NCBI RefSeq assembly: GCF_014596525.1
Contig: NZ_MSJP01000008.1
Location: 62,001 to 126,000 of the forward strand
Length of the DNA stretch: 64,000 nt
Source: Streptomyces sp. CBMA291
Lineage (GTDB): Bacteria; Actinomycetota; Actinomycetes; Streptomycetales; Streptomycetaceae
Direction of reading: 5' to 3'
A program made the translations under genes and the position numbers. Positions 15,305 through 25,707 of this stretch are shown here, one piece after another. Below the pieces are notes generated by a model. That model ran no database searches, was not told where the DNA came from, and saw only the letters and a program-made list of their open reading frames with translations. How positions within the stretch are numbered: position 1 is the stretch's first letter; each line of letters opens with the position of its first letter.

Positions 15305-16003
15305 TCAGGGTGCGGGCTTGAAGCCCCGGTGCAGGGCGACGATGCCGCCGGTCAGGTTCCGGTAGGCGACCTTCGACCAGCCGGCCTCCTGGAGCAGTCC
15401 GGCCAGCGTCGGCTGGTCCGGCCAGGACTGGATGGACTCGGCGAGGTACACGTACGCGTCCGGGTTGGAGGAGACGGCGCGGGCCACCGGGGGCAGCGCG
15501 CGCATCAGGTACTCCTCGTAGACAGTCCGGAAGGGCGCCCAGGTGGCGTGCGAGAACTCGCAGATGACGACCCGGCCGCCGGGCTTGGTCACCCGGTACA
15601 GCTCGCGCAGCGCGGCGCCGGTGTCCTGGATGTTCCGCAGCCCGAAGGAGATGGTGACGGCGTCGAAGACGTCGTCACGGAACGGCAGCGTCGTGCCGTC
15701 GCCCGCCGTGAACGGCATCCAGGGGTGGTTCTTCTTGCCGACCTGGAGCATGCCGAGGGAGAAGTCGCACGGGACGACGTACGCCCCCGCCCGGACGAAG
15801 GGCTGCGAGGAGGTCGCGGTGCCCGCCGCCAGGTCGAGGACCTTCTGCGCGGGCCGCGCGTCGACCGCCTTCGCGACCTCCTTGCGCCAGCGCCGGTCCT
15901 GCCCGAGGGAGAGCACGTCGTTGGTGAGGTCGTAGTTCGCCGCCACGGCGTCGAACATCGAGGCGACTTCGTGCGGCTGCTTGTCCAGGGATGCTCGGCT
16001 CAC
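15305..16003 (-). CDS. menG: Demethylmenaquinone methyltransferase
   Basis: A 232-residue class I SAM methyltransferase of the UbiE/MenG family, which makes the last step of menaquinone synthesis. Motif I is [12 protein letters not shown] (residues about 55-66). The family signatures [20 protein letters not shown] near the N-terminus and the [33 protein letters not shown] stretch (about 131-163) are present. Length and motifs are normal. The product feeds complex I/menaquinone respiration together with mqnC and mqnA in this window. Confidence 0.92.
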   Translation of the reverse strand: MSRASLDKQPHEVASMFDAVAANYDLTNDVLSLGQDRRWRKEVAKAVDARPAQKVLDLAAGTATSSQPFVRAGAYVVPCDFSLGMLQVGKKNHPWMPFTAGDGTTLPFRDDVFDAVTISFGLRNIQDTGAALRELYRVTKPGGRVVICEFSHATWAPFRTVYEEYLMRALPPVARAVSSNPDAYVYLAESIQSWPDQPTLAGLLQEAGWSKVAYRNLTGGIVALHRGFKPAP

Positions 16004-16180
16004 CGGTCCATTGTGGCAGCCGCCCCCCTGTCGCCCGGGGACCGGCCCCGGCCCCCGGGCCCGGCGTGGCAGACGCCTGGTCCGGAGGCCGGGTCCGGGG
16101 AGGGTGCGCGGTCCGCGCGGACGCGGCCTCGCCGCGCCGCTCCCCGGGGGAGCTGTCGATCCGGCGCTTCCGCCGGTCGC

Positions 16181-16594
16181 CTACTCGAAGTAGACGTGGG
16201 CGATGAGGGAGTGCCAGGTGTAGCGGCCGACGATCCCGTCCGCGCCGCCCTGGATGGCCACCCGGCGCTGGAAGGCCACGACCGCGTTGTACGTCTTGGT
16301 GCCGAAGATCCCGTCGACGAAGCCGGGCACGTCCTGGGCGGGGACCGCTCCGACCTCAAGCAGTTCGAGCTGGAGTTCACGGACGCACACTCCGCCCGAT
16401 CCCTTGCCGAGGACGACCGTGGGGATGTCCCAGCCCATGTAGTGCTCGGAGCCGTACTGGTTCTTGCACTGCTGGAGTTCGCCGCCCCAGGAGGCCTGGG
16501 CGGCGGTGGCGCCGGGGCCCGCGAGGAAGGCGGCGGCGGTCGCGAGGAGCGCCCCCGCCCAGGCGGTGCGGATGCGGGCGGTACGGGTCTTCAT
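16181..16594 (-). CDS. Small secreted peptidoglycan-binding protein
   Basis: A 137-residue exported protein: signal peptide to about residue 35 (ending AQA), then a short region with two Cys residues (QQCKNQYG and GGVCVREL), and a PG_binding_1-like domain at about 80-135 (PGFVDGIFGTKTYNAVVAFQRR, DGIVGRYTWHSL). There is no catalytic domain. It is a paralogue of the next gene upstream (16642-17034), 47 bp away on the same strand; the two probably form an operon. Start ATG 16594. Confidence 0.82.
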   Translation of the reverse strand: MKTRTARIRTAWAGALLATAAAFLAGPGATAAQASWGGELQQCKNQYGSEHYMGWDIPTVVLGKGSGGVCVRELQLELLEVGAVPAQDVPGFVDGIFGTKTYNAVVAFQRRVAIQGGADGIVGRYTWHSLIAHVYFE

Positions 16595-16641
16595 GTCGTG
16601 CGGTCCTCCGGGTGGTGGGAAAGGGGGTGGACGGGGCGGGC

Positions 16642-17034
16642 TCAGCCGTTGGCGAGCTTTTCCCAGGTCCGGGGGCCGACGATGCCGTCCGCGACGAGGC
16701 CGCGGCTGCTCTGGAAGCGGCGGACGGCCGAGTCCGTACGGGCGCCGAACTGTCCGTCGGCGAAGGGGCCGTTGCCCAGCTCCCAGGCGGTGAGCTGGAT
16801 GCGGAAGGCGAGCAGTTCCTGGAGACCTCGGACGCACTCGCCGGAGCTGCCGAGGGAGTACTCCCCGACCGGGATGACGGTGTTGTTGTAGTACCGAGTG
16901 CCGTACATGTCCTTGCAGATCTTGTACGCGGAGTCGTCCGCGTGGGCGGCCGGGGAGGAGACCATCAGGGCGCCGGTCGCGGCGGCGGCCAGGACGACGG
17001 CCGCGAGGCCCTTCGCGGGGCGGAGCTTGCGCAT
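16642..17034 (-). CDS. Small secreted peptidoglycan-binding protein (paralogue)
   Basis: 130 residues: signal peptide to about 32 (AHA), two Cys residues in matching positions (YKICKDMYG, SGECVRGLQ), and a PG_binding_1 domain with PFADGQFGARTDSAVRRFQSSRGLVADGIVGPRTWEKL. The pair with 16181-16594 looks like a local duplication that has diverged. The Cys spacing suggests a disulfide. Its upstream region contains an 18-mer also found before the LuxR-type gene. Confidence 0.84.
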   Translation of the reverse strand: MRKLRPAKGLAAVVLAAAATGALMVSSPAAHADDSAYKICKDMYGTRYYNNTVIPVGEYSLGSSGECVRGLQELLAFRIQLTAWELGNGPFADGQFGARTDSAVRRFQSSRGLVADGIVGPRTWEKLANG

Positions 17035-17169
17035 GTCGGGGAGCCTTTCGAGCGTTTCGTCGATGACGCCGCAAGACTGCCCGGGGGCGCGGGCCCCGTC
17101 CGGGCGTCCCGCCGTCCCGGGACCCGCGCGGGGAGGAAACGCGCAGGCGGGGCCGGGGACGAGGGGGTG

Positions 17170-17187
17170 CGTCCCAGGGACGTCCCG
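17170..17187. promoter_or_regulatory. Copy of the 18-mer CGTCCCAGGGACGTCCCG
   Basis: Identical to 13268-13285. It lies 136 bp upstream of the peptidoglycan-binding gene that starts at 17034 on the minus strand. Two identical palindromic 18-mers within 4 kb suggest a shared regulator, perhaps the LuxR-type protein. Confidence 0.4.
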
Positions 17188-17271
17188 CGCCGGAACGGGA
17201 CCCCGGGCCAGGTGACTCGGCCCCTCCGGAGGCCGGTCCGCGCCCGAACGGGACCCTCCGGGCCCGGTGGC

Positions 17272-17835
17272 TCAGCTCCTCCGGTGGACCAGGCGCCCGT
17301 CGAGGACCGTGACCAGACAGGTGCCGTCGTCCGCGAAGACGGCGAAGGCGGCGGGAGCGCCGGGGACCAGGGCGAGGGGGGCGGGCGAGGCGCCCTCGAC
17401 GACGCGCAGGCCGGAGCGGGCCACGGCCGTCCGGACGGCGGGGCGGGTGAAGGGCCCGGCCAGGGAGGTCGTCCCGGCGGCCAGGAGCCGCTGGATGCCG
17501 CGCCGGGCGGCGGCGCCCCAGCGGGTGTCGGTCATGCCGAGGGCGGTGAGGGCGTCCCCGGTGAGCGGGTCGGTGCCCAGCTCACCGGCTTCGCGGGGGT
17601 CCGGCCAGTAGGCGGACTCCAGGAGGGCGACCGCGTCGGGCTCGTGACGCCCGGGGGTGAGGACGCCATCCCAGGTACGGACACGGGCCCGCTCCCCGTG
17701 GGCGGCGGCCAGTTCCTCGTAGGGTCCGGTCGCGGCGACGCGGGCGCCGTCGACGAGGACGGCGTGCCCGGGACGTACGGGGGTCCCGGGCGCTCCGTCG
17801 GGGCGGAGGCCCCGCGCGCGGTGGATCGTCAGCAC
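17272..17835 (-). CDS. Imidazolonepropionase-like composite-domain protein, barrel lacking
   Basis: A 187-residue protein resembling the N- and C-terminal composite beta domain of amidohydrolases (aminodeoxyfutalosine deaminase / imidazolonepropionase type): VLVDGARVAATGPYEELAAAHGERARVRTWDGVLTPGRHEPDA, and at the end GAPAAFAVFADDGTCLVTVLDGRLVHRR. The metal-binding HxH and the TIM barrel of an active deaminase are missing; the expected PG-x-HxH position reads TPGRHEPD. It lies 117 bp downstream of mqnC in the same direction. Known homologues are annotated only by domain; it is either a non-catalytic partner or a reduced relic. Confidence 0.7.
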   Translation of the reverse strand: MLTIHRARGLRPDGAPGTPVRPGHAVLVDGARVAATGPYEELAAAHGERARVRTWDGVLTPGRHEPDAVALLESAYWPDPREAGELGTDPLTGDALTALGMTDTRWGAAARRGIQRLLAAGTTSLAGPFTRPAVRTAVARSGLRVVEGASPAPLALVPGAPAAFAVFADDGTCLVTVLDGRLVHRRS

Positions 17836-17952
17836 GTCGGCCCCCGTAGGTGTCGGTCGGTGTCAGTCGGCGCAAACCAGGACCGGTCCGCGCCGGTCAG
17901 GATCGCTCGGCGCCGGTCGGGAGCGGTCCGCGCCGGTCAGGAGCGGTCGGCG

Positions 17953-19152
17953 TCAGTTGGCGTCGAGCAGCTTCAGTTCCGGGTGGGCGGTGCCGCCCTC
18001 GATGGCGACGGACGAGATGTGCGAGGCGACGCGCTCGTCGACCGGGTCGTTCGCCGGGTCGTCGTGGACGACGAGGTGCTCGTAGGTGGTCGCGCGCTGC
18101 GCCGGGACCCGGCCCGCCTTGCGGATCAGGTCGATGATCTCCAGGCGGTTGGAGCGGTGCCTGGCTCCGGCGGAGGAGACGACGTTCTCCTCCAGCATGA
18201 TCGAGCCGAGGTCGTCGGCGCCGTAGTGCAGGGAGAGCTGGCCGACCTCCTTGCCGGTGGTCAGCCAGGAGCCCTGGATGTGGGCGACGTTGTCGAGGAA
18301 GATCCGGGCGATGGCGATCATGCGCAGGTACTCGAAGAGCGTGGCCTGCGTACGGCCCTTGAGGTGGTTGTTCTCGGGCTGGTAGGTGTACGGGATGAAG
18401 GCCCGGAAGCCGCCCGTCCGGTCCTGCGTGTCCCGGATCATCCGCAGGTGCTCGATCCGCTCGGCGTTGGTCTCGCCGGTGCCCATCAGCATGGTGGAGG
18501 TGGACTCGACGCCGAGGCCGTGGGCGATCTCCATGATCTCCAGCCAGCGCTCGCCGCTCTCCTTGAGCGGGGCGATGGCCTTGCGGGGGCGCTCGGGCAG
18601 CAGCTCGGCACCGGCACCGGCGAAGGAGTCGAGACCGGCGGCGTGGATGCGGGTGATGGCCTCCTCGACGGAGACACCGCTGATCCGGGCCATGTGCTCG
18701 ATCTCGGAGGCGCCGAGCGAGTGGATGACCAGCTGCGGGAACGCCTCCTTGATGGCGGCGAAGTGCTTCTCGTAGTACTCGACGCCGTAGTCCGGGTGGT
18801 GGCCGCCCTGGAACATGATCTGGGTGCCGCCCAGCTCGACGGTCTCCGCGCAGCGGCGCAGGATGTCGTCGAGGTCGCGGGTCCAGCCCTTCTTGGTGTC
18901 CTTGGGGGCGGCGTAGAAGGCGCAGAACTTGCACGCCGTCACGCAGACGTTCGTGTAGTTGATGTTCCGCTCGATGATGTACGTCGCGATGTGCTCGGTT
19001 CCGGCGTACCGGCGGCGGCGCACGGCGTCGGCTGCGGCGCCGAGGGCGTGCAGGGGCGCGGAACGGTAGAGGTCGAGCGCCTCCTCGGGGGTGATCCGGC
19101 CACCCGCGGCGGCGCGGTCGAGAACAGACTGGAGTTCGGCCTTCTCGGTCAC
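17953..19152 (-). CDS. mqnC: Cyclic dehypoxanthine futalosine synthase
   Basis: A 399-residue radical-SAM enzyme of the futalosine menaquinone pathway, which cyclises dehypoxanthine futalosine. The cluster motif CVTACKFC (Cys70, Cys74, Cys77) follows YIIERNINYTN; TQIMFQGGHHPDYGVEYYE and HSLGASEIEHMARISG are typical of MqnC. I chose the GTG at 19152, preceded by AAAGGGA, giving VTEKAEL and the usual length; the open frame extends further upstream but without homologous residues. Together with mqnA it shows that the host makes menaquinone by the futalosine route. Confidence 0.93.
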   Translation of the reverse strand: MTEKAELQSVLDRAAAGGRITPEEALDLYRSAPLHALGAAADAVRRRRYAGTEHIATYIIERNINYTNVCVTACKFCAFYAAPKDTKKGWTRDLDDILRRCAETVELGGTQIMFQGGHHPDYGVEYYEKHFAAIKEAFPQLVIHSLGASEIEHMARISGVSVEEAITRIHAAGLDSFAGAGAELLPERPRKAIAPLKESGERWLEIMEIAHGLGVESTSTMLMGTGETNAERIEHLRMIRDTQDRTGGFRAFIPYTYQPENNHLKGRTQATLFEYLRMIAIARIFLDNVAHIQGSWLTTGKEVGQLSLHYGADDLGSIMLEENVVSSAGARHRSNRLEIIDLIRKAGRVPAQRATTYEHLVVHDDPANDPVDERVASHISSVAIEGGTAHPELKLLDAN

Positions 19153-19529
19153 CGGGTGTGTCCCTTTCGGAGGGGTTCTGAACAGACCGAACCAGCGTAC
19201 GCCAGCGCCTGCGGCGGGCCGAGCCGGGTGCGGGCGGGGGCCGCCCGGGTCGCCGCCGGAAGCCTTCGCCCGCACCCGCCCGGGTCACCGCCCGAAGCCC
19301 TCCCCCACGCCCGCCCCGCACCCGCCCCGCACCCGTCCGGGTGCCTCCCCCGCCCCGTCGGATCGAGGCGGAACCTCCCCGCCCCCGGAGCCCTCTCCCT
19401 CTTCGAGGCGTCGGAATTCACCCGATCCGCCCGAAGAGCCCCACGGGAGCCCACAGGACCCACGGGTCTCAGGAAACCCCCGGGGACCCGTAGGAACCCG
19501 CAGGAACCCGTAGGAACCGGAGTCGCACG
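19153..19529. other. 377-bp divergent intergenic region, GC-rich
   Basis: No gene seen. It contains Arg/Pro-type CCCGCACCCG repeats and ends in GGAACCCGTAGGAACCG repeats just before the esterase start. Promoters for mqnC and the esterase must lie here. Confidence 0.5.
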
Positions 19530-21525
<1,996 letters not shown>

Positions 21526-21728
21526 CTAGACCCGTCTCGTACCGTGGGCATCGCCGGGGCGCCGGAGGCGTGTCGGAGCGGTGTCGGCGGGGTGTCGGCG
21601 GGTCACCCTCGTCAGCGTACGGAGCGAGATCAAACATGCGAGTGACGTGATCTTTCCCTCTACCGTCTGCGGCACCCTGCGTGCTACGCTCAACGCAAGT
21701 TGCAGTTTGGTTTCCCTTGCAGTACAGA

Positions 21729-21758
21729 GCCTGCGGAGCATGTGACCCGCAGGCTTTT
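21729..21758 (+). promoter_or_regulatory. Terminator-like hairpin in the cold-shock gene leader
   Basis: GCCTGCGG pairs with CCGCAGGC and is followed by TTTTGT, within the leader 62 bp before the cold-shock gene start. It looks like an intrinsic terminator or attenuator, a possible cold-dependent switch. A candidate -10 (TACGCT) lies about 45 bp upstream, near 21687. Confidence 0.55.
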
Positions 21759-21819
21759 GTAGTTTTCAGACTTGTTTCAGGTTCTGGAGCAGGGCAACCC
21801 TTTGGCCCAAGGAGGGCTT

Positions 21820-22023
21820 ATGGCTACCGGAACCGTCAAGTGGTTCAACGCTGAAAAGGGCTTCGGCTTCATCGCCCAGGACGGCGGCGGCCCGGATGTC
21901 TTCGTCCACTACTCCGCGATCAACGCGAACGGTTTCCGTTCGCTTGAGGAGAACCAGCTCGTGACCTTCGACGTCACGCAGGGCCCGAAGGGCCCGCAGG
22001 CGGAGAACGTCTCCCCGGCCTAA
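21820..22023 (+). CDS. Cold-shock domain protein (CspA family)
   Basis: A 67-residue single-stranded nucleic-acid binding protein with an OB fold. RNP1 is KGFGFI (after VKWFNAEKG) and RNP2 is VFVHYS. The ATG at 21820 follows AAGGAGG with 6-base spacing; upstream in-frame codons have no homology. It is monocistronic: a long structured leader precedes it and a strong terminator follows. RNA chaperone or transcription antiterminator roles are known for the family. Confidence 0.95.
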   Translation: MATGTVKWFNAEKGFGFIAQDGGGPDVFVHYSAINANGFRSLEENQLVTFDVTQGPKGPQAENVSPA

Positions 22024-22065
22024 GTTGCCCGGGTCGGCGAATACGCACGACTAGAGCAGTACCCA

Positions 22066-22106
22066 AGGAGCCCCGCTCCGTGCCCCAGGGCACGAGTGGG
22101 GCTCCT
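22066..22106 (+). terminator. Terminator after cold-shock gene
   Basis: AGGAGCCCCGCTC pairs with GAGTGGGGCTCCT (one G-U), with an inner GTGCCC/GGGCAC stem, followed by GCCTTTT. Confidence 0.88.
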
Positions 22107-22185
22107 GCCTTTTCCGGAGTCCTTGCCGGGCGGGGTGCCGGCCCCGTACGTACGCTGGGTCCATCGGCGACCACAGGGAGTCCCC

Positions 22186-22701
22186 ATGAACAGCGCCGCT
22201 CTGCTGACCGACGCCTTCGGGCGGGTGCGGGAGGCCGTCCACGAGGCCGTGGAGGGGCTCGGCGAGGACGTGCTCGCGGCACGGGTCGATCCGGAAGCCA
22301 ACTCGATCGCCTGGCTCGTCTGGCATCTCACCCGGGTCCAGGACGATCATCTGGCCGCCGCCTTCGGCACCGGGCAGCTCTGGGAGGCGGAGGGCTGGCG
22401 GGAGCGGTTCGGCCTGCCGTTCCCGAAGGAGGCGACCGGGTACGGGCAGACGAGCGCGCGGGCCGGCGCGGTCCGGTCCTCGGCGGAGCTGCTGCTCGGC
22501 TATCACGACGCGGTGCACGCGCGGACGGTGGAGCTGGTGGGGGCGCTGCGGGACGCGGACCTGGACCGGGTGGTGGACGCCTCCTGGGACCCGCCGGTCA
22601 CCCTCGGCGTACGCCTGGTGTCGGTGCTCGCGGACGACCTCCAGCACGCGGGCCAGGCGGCGTACGCGCGGGGTGTGGTGGAGCGGCGGGAGAATCCCTG
22701 A
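22186..22701 (+). CDS. DinB-family (DUF664) metal-dependent protein
   Basis: A 171-residue four-helix-bundle protein of the DinB/YfiT superfamily; in actinobacteria many members are mycothiol-dependent S-transferases. Candidate metal ligands are His in LVWHLTRVQDDH, in YHDAVHAR and in DDLQHAGQAAYARG, the usual three-helix pattern. The ATG at 22186 follows CAGGGAG. Substrate unknown. Monocistronic. Confidence 0.85.
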   Translation: MNSAALLTDAFGRVREAVHEAVEGLGEDVLAARVDPEANSIAWLVWHLTRVQDDHLAAAFGTGQLWEAEGWRERFGLPFPKEATGYGQTSARAGAVRSSAELLLGYHDAVHARTVELVGALRDADLDRVVDASWDPPVTLGVRLVSVLADDLQHAGQAAYARGVVERRENP

Positions 22702-22779
22702 CGGCGGGTTCCACCGTCGGCCGAGGCGTACGACCCCCTCCGAACCGCCCGTATCCGAACCGCCCCCATCCGAACCGCC

Positions 22780-22808
22780 CGTACAACCCTCCGGCCCGAA
22801 CATTTGTC
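22780..22808 (+). promoter_or_regulatory. ECF-type promoter-like motif before FG-GAP gene 1
   Basis: CGTACAACC, 17 bases, then GTC. The same bipartite element stands before three other FG-GAP loci in the window. It starts 82 bp before the start codon. CAACC/GTC resembles -35/-10 elements used by ECF sigma factors. Confidence 0.6.
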
Positions 22809-22861
22809 TGCCTCTGTGGCTCCTGCGACCGCACGGGAGCGTCTTCCAAGGGGGCAGCGCC

Positions 22862-25135
22862 ATGCAGCGACAGGTCACACCGGAACAGCCGACGAGGCGG
22901 GGCACGCGACCGGCGCGGGGCCGGGGCCTCGCCCTCGCCGTCACCGCCGTCCTCGCCGTCACCACCGTGACGGGCACCCTGCTCACCGGCCCGGCCATGG
23001 CGGCCCAGGCCCCGGCCGCCACCGCCCCGACGGCGAGGACCGCGAAGACGGCGAAGGCCGCCGCCTCGGTCTCCCTCCCCGTCGACGCCCGGATCGTCAG
23101 CACCGGCACCACCGGTTTCCTGACGGCCCTCGCCGACGCCGCGGGGCAGGACGTCCTCACCTGGACGAGGTTCGACGGCGGCGGCAGCGAGGTCGTCTTC
23201 GGTTCCCGGGGCTACGACACCGGCTCCGACACCATCGTGACGACGGACGGCAGCCGCTACACGGTCCGTGACATGCGGACCGCCGACCAGGCGACGATCG
23301 ACCCCGTGCGCGAGCTGGGCCCCGGCGCCCAGGTCGTGGGCGTGGTCGGCGCGACGCTGTACGTGTCGGTGCCGAGCTACGGCTACCAGGACCTCTACCA
23401 GCTCCAGAAGCTGAACGGGGTGATGTTCAAGAACAAGATCTCGTACGGCTCCGGGGACACCCGCTTCCGGGTCTTCGGCGGCTCCCGCTCGGCGGCGGGC
23501 GCCCCGCTGATCCTGGGCGAGGCGGACATCAACGGGGTCACCGCGTACTTCCACACCGTCTACAAGGGCGGGCAGGTCTACGACTACATCCGGGGCTCCC
23601 AGAAGTGGGACGCGACCGCCACGGGCGCGATCTCCGACACGTACACGGCGTGGACCGAGCACACCCCCGACGGCGGCTACACCCTGGCCGTCGACAAGCG
23701 CTCCGGGCTCGACCCGGTGCGGCGGATCCCGCTCGGCCACGGCCCGAGGGTGCCGGTCGTGGCCGGGTTCGTCGGCGACTGGGTGCTCTACGGGAGCCCC
23801 GGCGGTGCCGACACGGGCGCCCGGGACCCGATGAGCGCGCTGACCGCCCGCCATCTCGTGACGGGTGAGACGACCGCCCTCCTGGACCACCTGACGAGCG
23901 TGGCGACCGGCCCGGACGGCTCGCTTCTGGTGCGCGGCGGCACGGTCGCCGAGGGCGAGGGGCTGTACCGGATCTCCGACGCGGGCGGGCGCCCCCTGTC
24001 CACCCTCGAAGTGGGCACGGGGGTGCCGACGGGGGTGCGGTTCCTCGGCCAGGACGTGCCCCCGGTCCTGGACACCGACATCAACCGGAACCCGACGTAC
24101 ATGTCGTGGTCGCTCTCCCACGAGCACACCCGGCTCGACATCACCCTGCGCCACCTGGCCACCGGCAAGTCGTTCAGGCAGACGATGATCGGCGCGGGGA
24201 AGAACCCCAGGTTCATGTGGAACGGCGTCCTGGACAGCGGGGTGCCCGCGCCGAACGGCGCCTACGCGTGGGAGGCGGTGGCGACACCGTCCAACGGCAT
24301 CGGCGGCCCCGCCACGCTCTCCGGCACGACCAGGGTGGACCGCGCGGCCAACAGCCACGACTACAGCGACAACGGCACGGCCGACATCCTGGCCCGGGAC
24401 GCCTCCGGGACGCTGTGGCGGGACGACTCCTACGACTGGTACACGGACGGTCGGCTGTACCCGGCGGGCCGGACGAAGGTCGGTGCGGGCTTCCAGATCT
24501 ACGACCTGATCGAGGGCGCGGGGAACCACGCGGGCGCTGCGGCGGCGGACTTCGTCGCCCGGGACAAGTCGGGGGTGCTGTGGAGCTTCCTCGGCAAGGG
24601 CGACGGCACGTTCGCCCCCCGGACCCGGATCGGCGGCGGCTGGGGCGTCTACACCAAGATCGCGGCGGGTTCCGATCTGACGGGTGACGGCCGCCCGGAC
24701 CTGGTGGCCGTCGACACGGCGGGCGCGCTCTGGCTCTACAAGGCCACCGGCAAGTGGGACGCCCCCTACGCGCCCCGGGTGAAGCTGGCCGCCGGGGGCT
24801 ACAACACGTACGACCAGATGACGGCGGTCGGCGATGTGGCGGGCGACCGTGCCGGGGACGTCGTCGCCCGGGACACGTCGGGTGTCCTGTGGCTGTTCCT
24901 CGGCAAGGGGAACGGCACGTTCGACCCCCGGATCCGGATCGGCGGCGGCTGGGGCGCGTTCACCCACCTCGTCGGCATGGGCGACGCCGACAACGACGGC
25001 ACGGACGACCTCCTGGCGTACGGCCCCGGCGGCACGTACATCTACAAGGGGACGGGCTACCACACGGCCCCGTTCCGCCGCATGGACTCGGCGTTCTACC
25101 GGGGCGAGGGGACGAAGTTCAACTCGCTTTCGTGA
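22862..25135 (+). CDS. Secreted FG-GAP/VCBS-repeat protein 1
   Basis: A 757-residue exported protein. Signal peptide to about residue 39 (AMA-AQ). The first ~460 residues form a beta-propeller-like region followed by a FlgD-like Ig segment near 430-500 (NRNPTYMSWSLSHEHTRLDITLRHLATGK). The last ~250 residues are FG-GAP repeats with DNGTADILARD, GDGRPDLVAVD and RIGGGWGVYTKI units. It is paralogous to the genes at 51553-53793 (same architecture), 26874-28187 and 33797-35593 (C-terminal repeats only). These proteins may bind carbohydrate or cell surface, but no function is established. ATG start at 22862. Confidence 0.85.
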   Translation: MQRQVTPEQPTRRGTRPARGRGLALAVTAVLAVTTVTGTLLTGPAMAAQAPAATAPTARTAKTAKAAASVSLPVDARIVSTGTTGFLTALADAAGQDVLTWTRFDGGGSEVVFGSRGYDTGSDTIVTTDGSRYTVRDMRTADQATIDPVRELGPGAQVVGVVGATLYVSVPSYGYQDLYQLQKLNGVMFKNKISYGSGDTRFRVFGGSRSAAGAPLILGEADINGVTAYFHTVYKGGQVYDYIRGSQKWDATATGAISDTYTAWTEHTPDGGYTLAVDKRSGLDPVRRIPLGHGPRVPVVAGFVGDWVLYGSPGGADTGARDPMSALTARHLVTGETTALLDHLTSVATGPDGSLLVRGGTVAEGEGLYRISDAGGRPLSTLEVGTGVPTGVRFLGQDVPPVLDTDINRNPTYMSWSLSHEHTRLDITLRHLATGKSFRQTMIGAGKNPRFMWNGVLDSGVPAPNGAYAWEAVATPSNGIGGPATLSGTTRVDRAANSHDYSDNGTADILARDASGTLWRDDSYDWYTDGRLYPAGRTKVGAGFQIYDLIEGAGNHAGAAAADFVARDKSGVLWSFLGKGDGTFAPRTRIGGGWGVYTKIAAGSDLTGDGRPDLVAVDTAGALWLYKATGKWDAPYAPRVKLAAGGYNTYDQMTAVGDVAGDRAGDVVARDTSGVLWLFLGKGNGTFDPRIRIGGGWGAFTHLVGMGDADNDGTDDLLAYGPGGTYIYKGTGYHTAPFRRMDSAFYRGEGTKFNSLS

Positions 25136-25201
25136 CCGGCTGATGGCGGCGCGGGCGGCACAGAGGGTCACGGTCGTGCGGCCCGGCCGCCCGTGTCGGC
25201 C

Positions 25202-25615
25202 TCACGTCCCCACCGTCAGCGGAACGTCCGCCCACACCGTCTTGCCGACCTCCCGGTCCCTGACCCCCCACGAGGTCGAAAGGGCCGCGACCAGGAGCAG
25301 GCCGTAGCCGCCTTCGTCCGGGTCCGCGTTCGGCGACGGGCGTTTCTCGCCGCGCGCGTCGGAGACCTCCACCCGTACGTGGTCGGCGCCCTGTCGCATC
25401 CGTACCTCGAAGTCCCGCCCCGTCACCCTGCCGTGCCGGGCCGCGTTGCTGGCCAGTTCCGCCATCACGAGTTCCACGGATTCGGCCGCCAGGCCGGTCA
25501 CTCCCCAGTCGGCGAGCTGGTTCGCGGTGAACAAACGCGCCAGGCGTGCGCCCCGGCGCGTGGGAGAGAGCCGGAGCGTGAACTCACCGGTTGGAGTGGC
25601 AGTTTCGGAATTCAT
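25202..25615 (-). CDS. HATPase anti-sigma/regulatory kinase-like protein
   Basis: A 137-residue GHKL ATPase of the RsbW/SpoIIAB-like class common in Streptomyces. The N-box is MAELASNAARHG and the G-box region ADPDEGGYGLLLV. There is no sensor domain. It lies divergent from the HTH/DUF397 pair, a very common Streptomyces arrangement seen with abaA/whiJ-like regulators, so it may take part in the same signalling unit. Start ATG 25615. Confidence 0.85.
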   Translation of the reverse strand: MNSETATPTGEFTLRLSPTRRGARLARLFTANQLADWGVTGLAAESVELVMAELASNAARHGRVTGRDFEVRMRQGADHVRVEVSDARGEKRPSPNADPDEGGYGLLLVAALSTSWGVRDREVGKTVWADVPLTVGT

Positions 25616-25707
25616 GGCTCAGAGACTGGCCGCCTGGCCCTAGCCTGACCAGCAACGACGCGACGACGTCGGCGTAACTGTACGAGTGCGCCAAGAAGGC
25701 GGTGGAG

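Noticed and set aside
13931..16891. A ~1000-codon plus-strand frame opposite the GGR-like and menG genes
   Set aside because: It lies antisense to two well-supported genes and reads as low-complexity Gly/Arg/Ala protein, a usual artefact of high-GC coding DNA.
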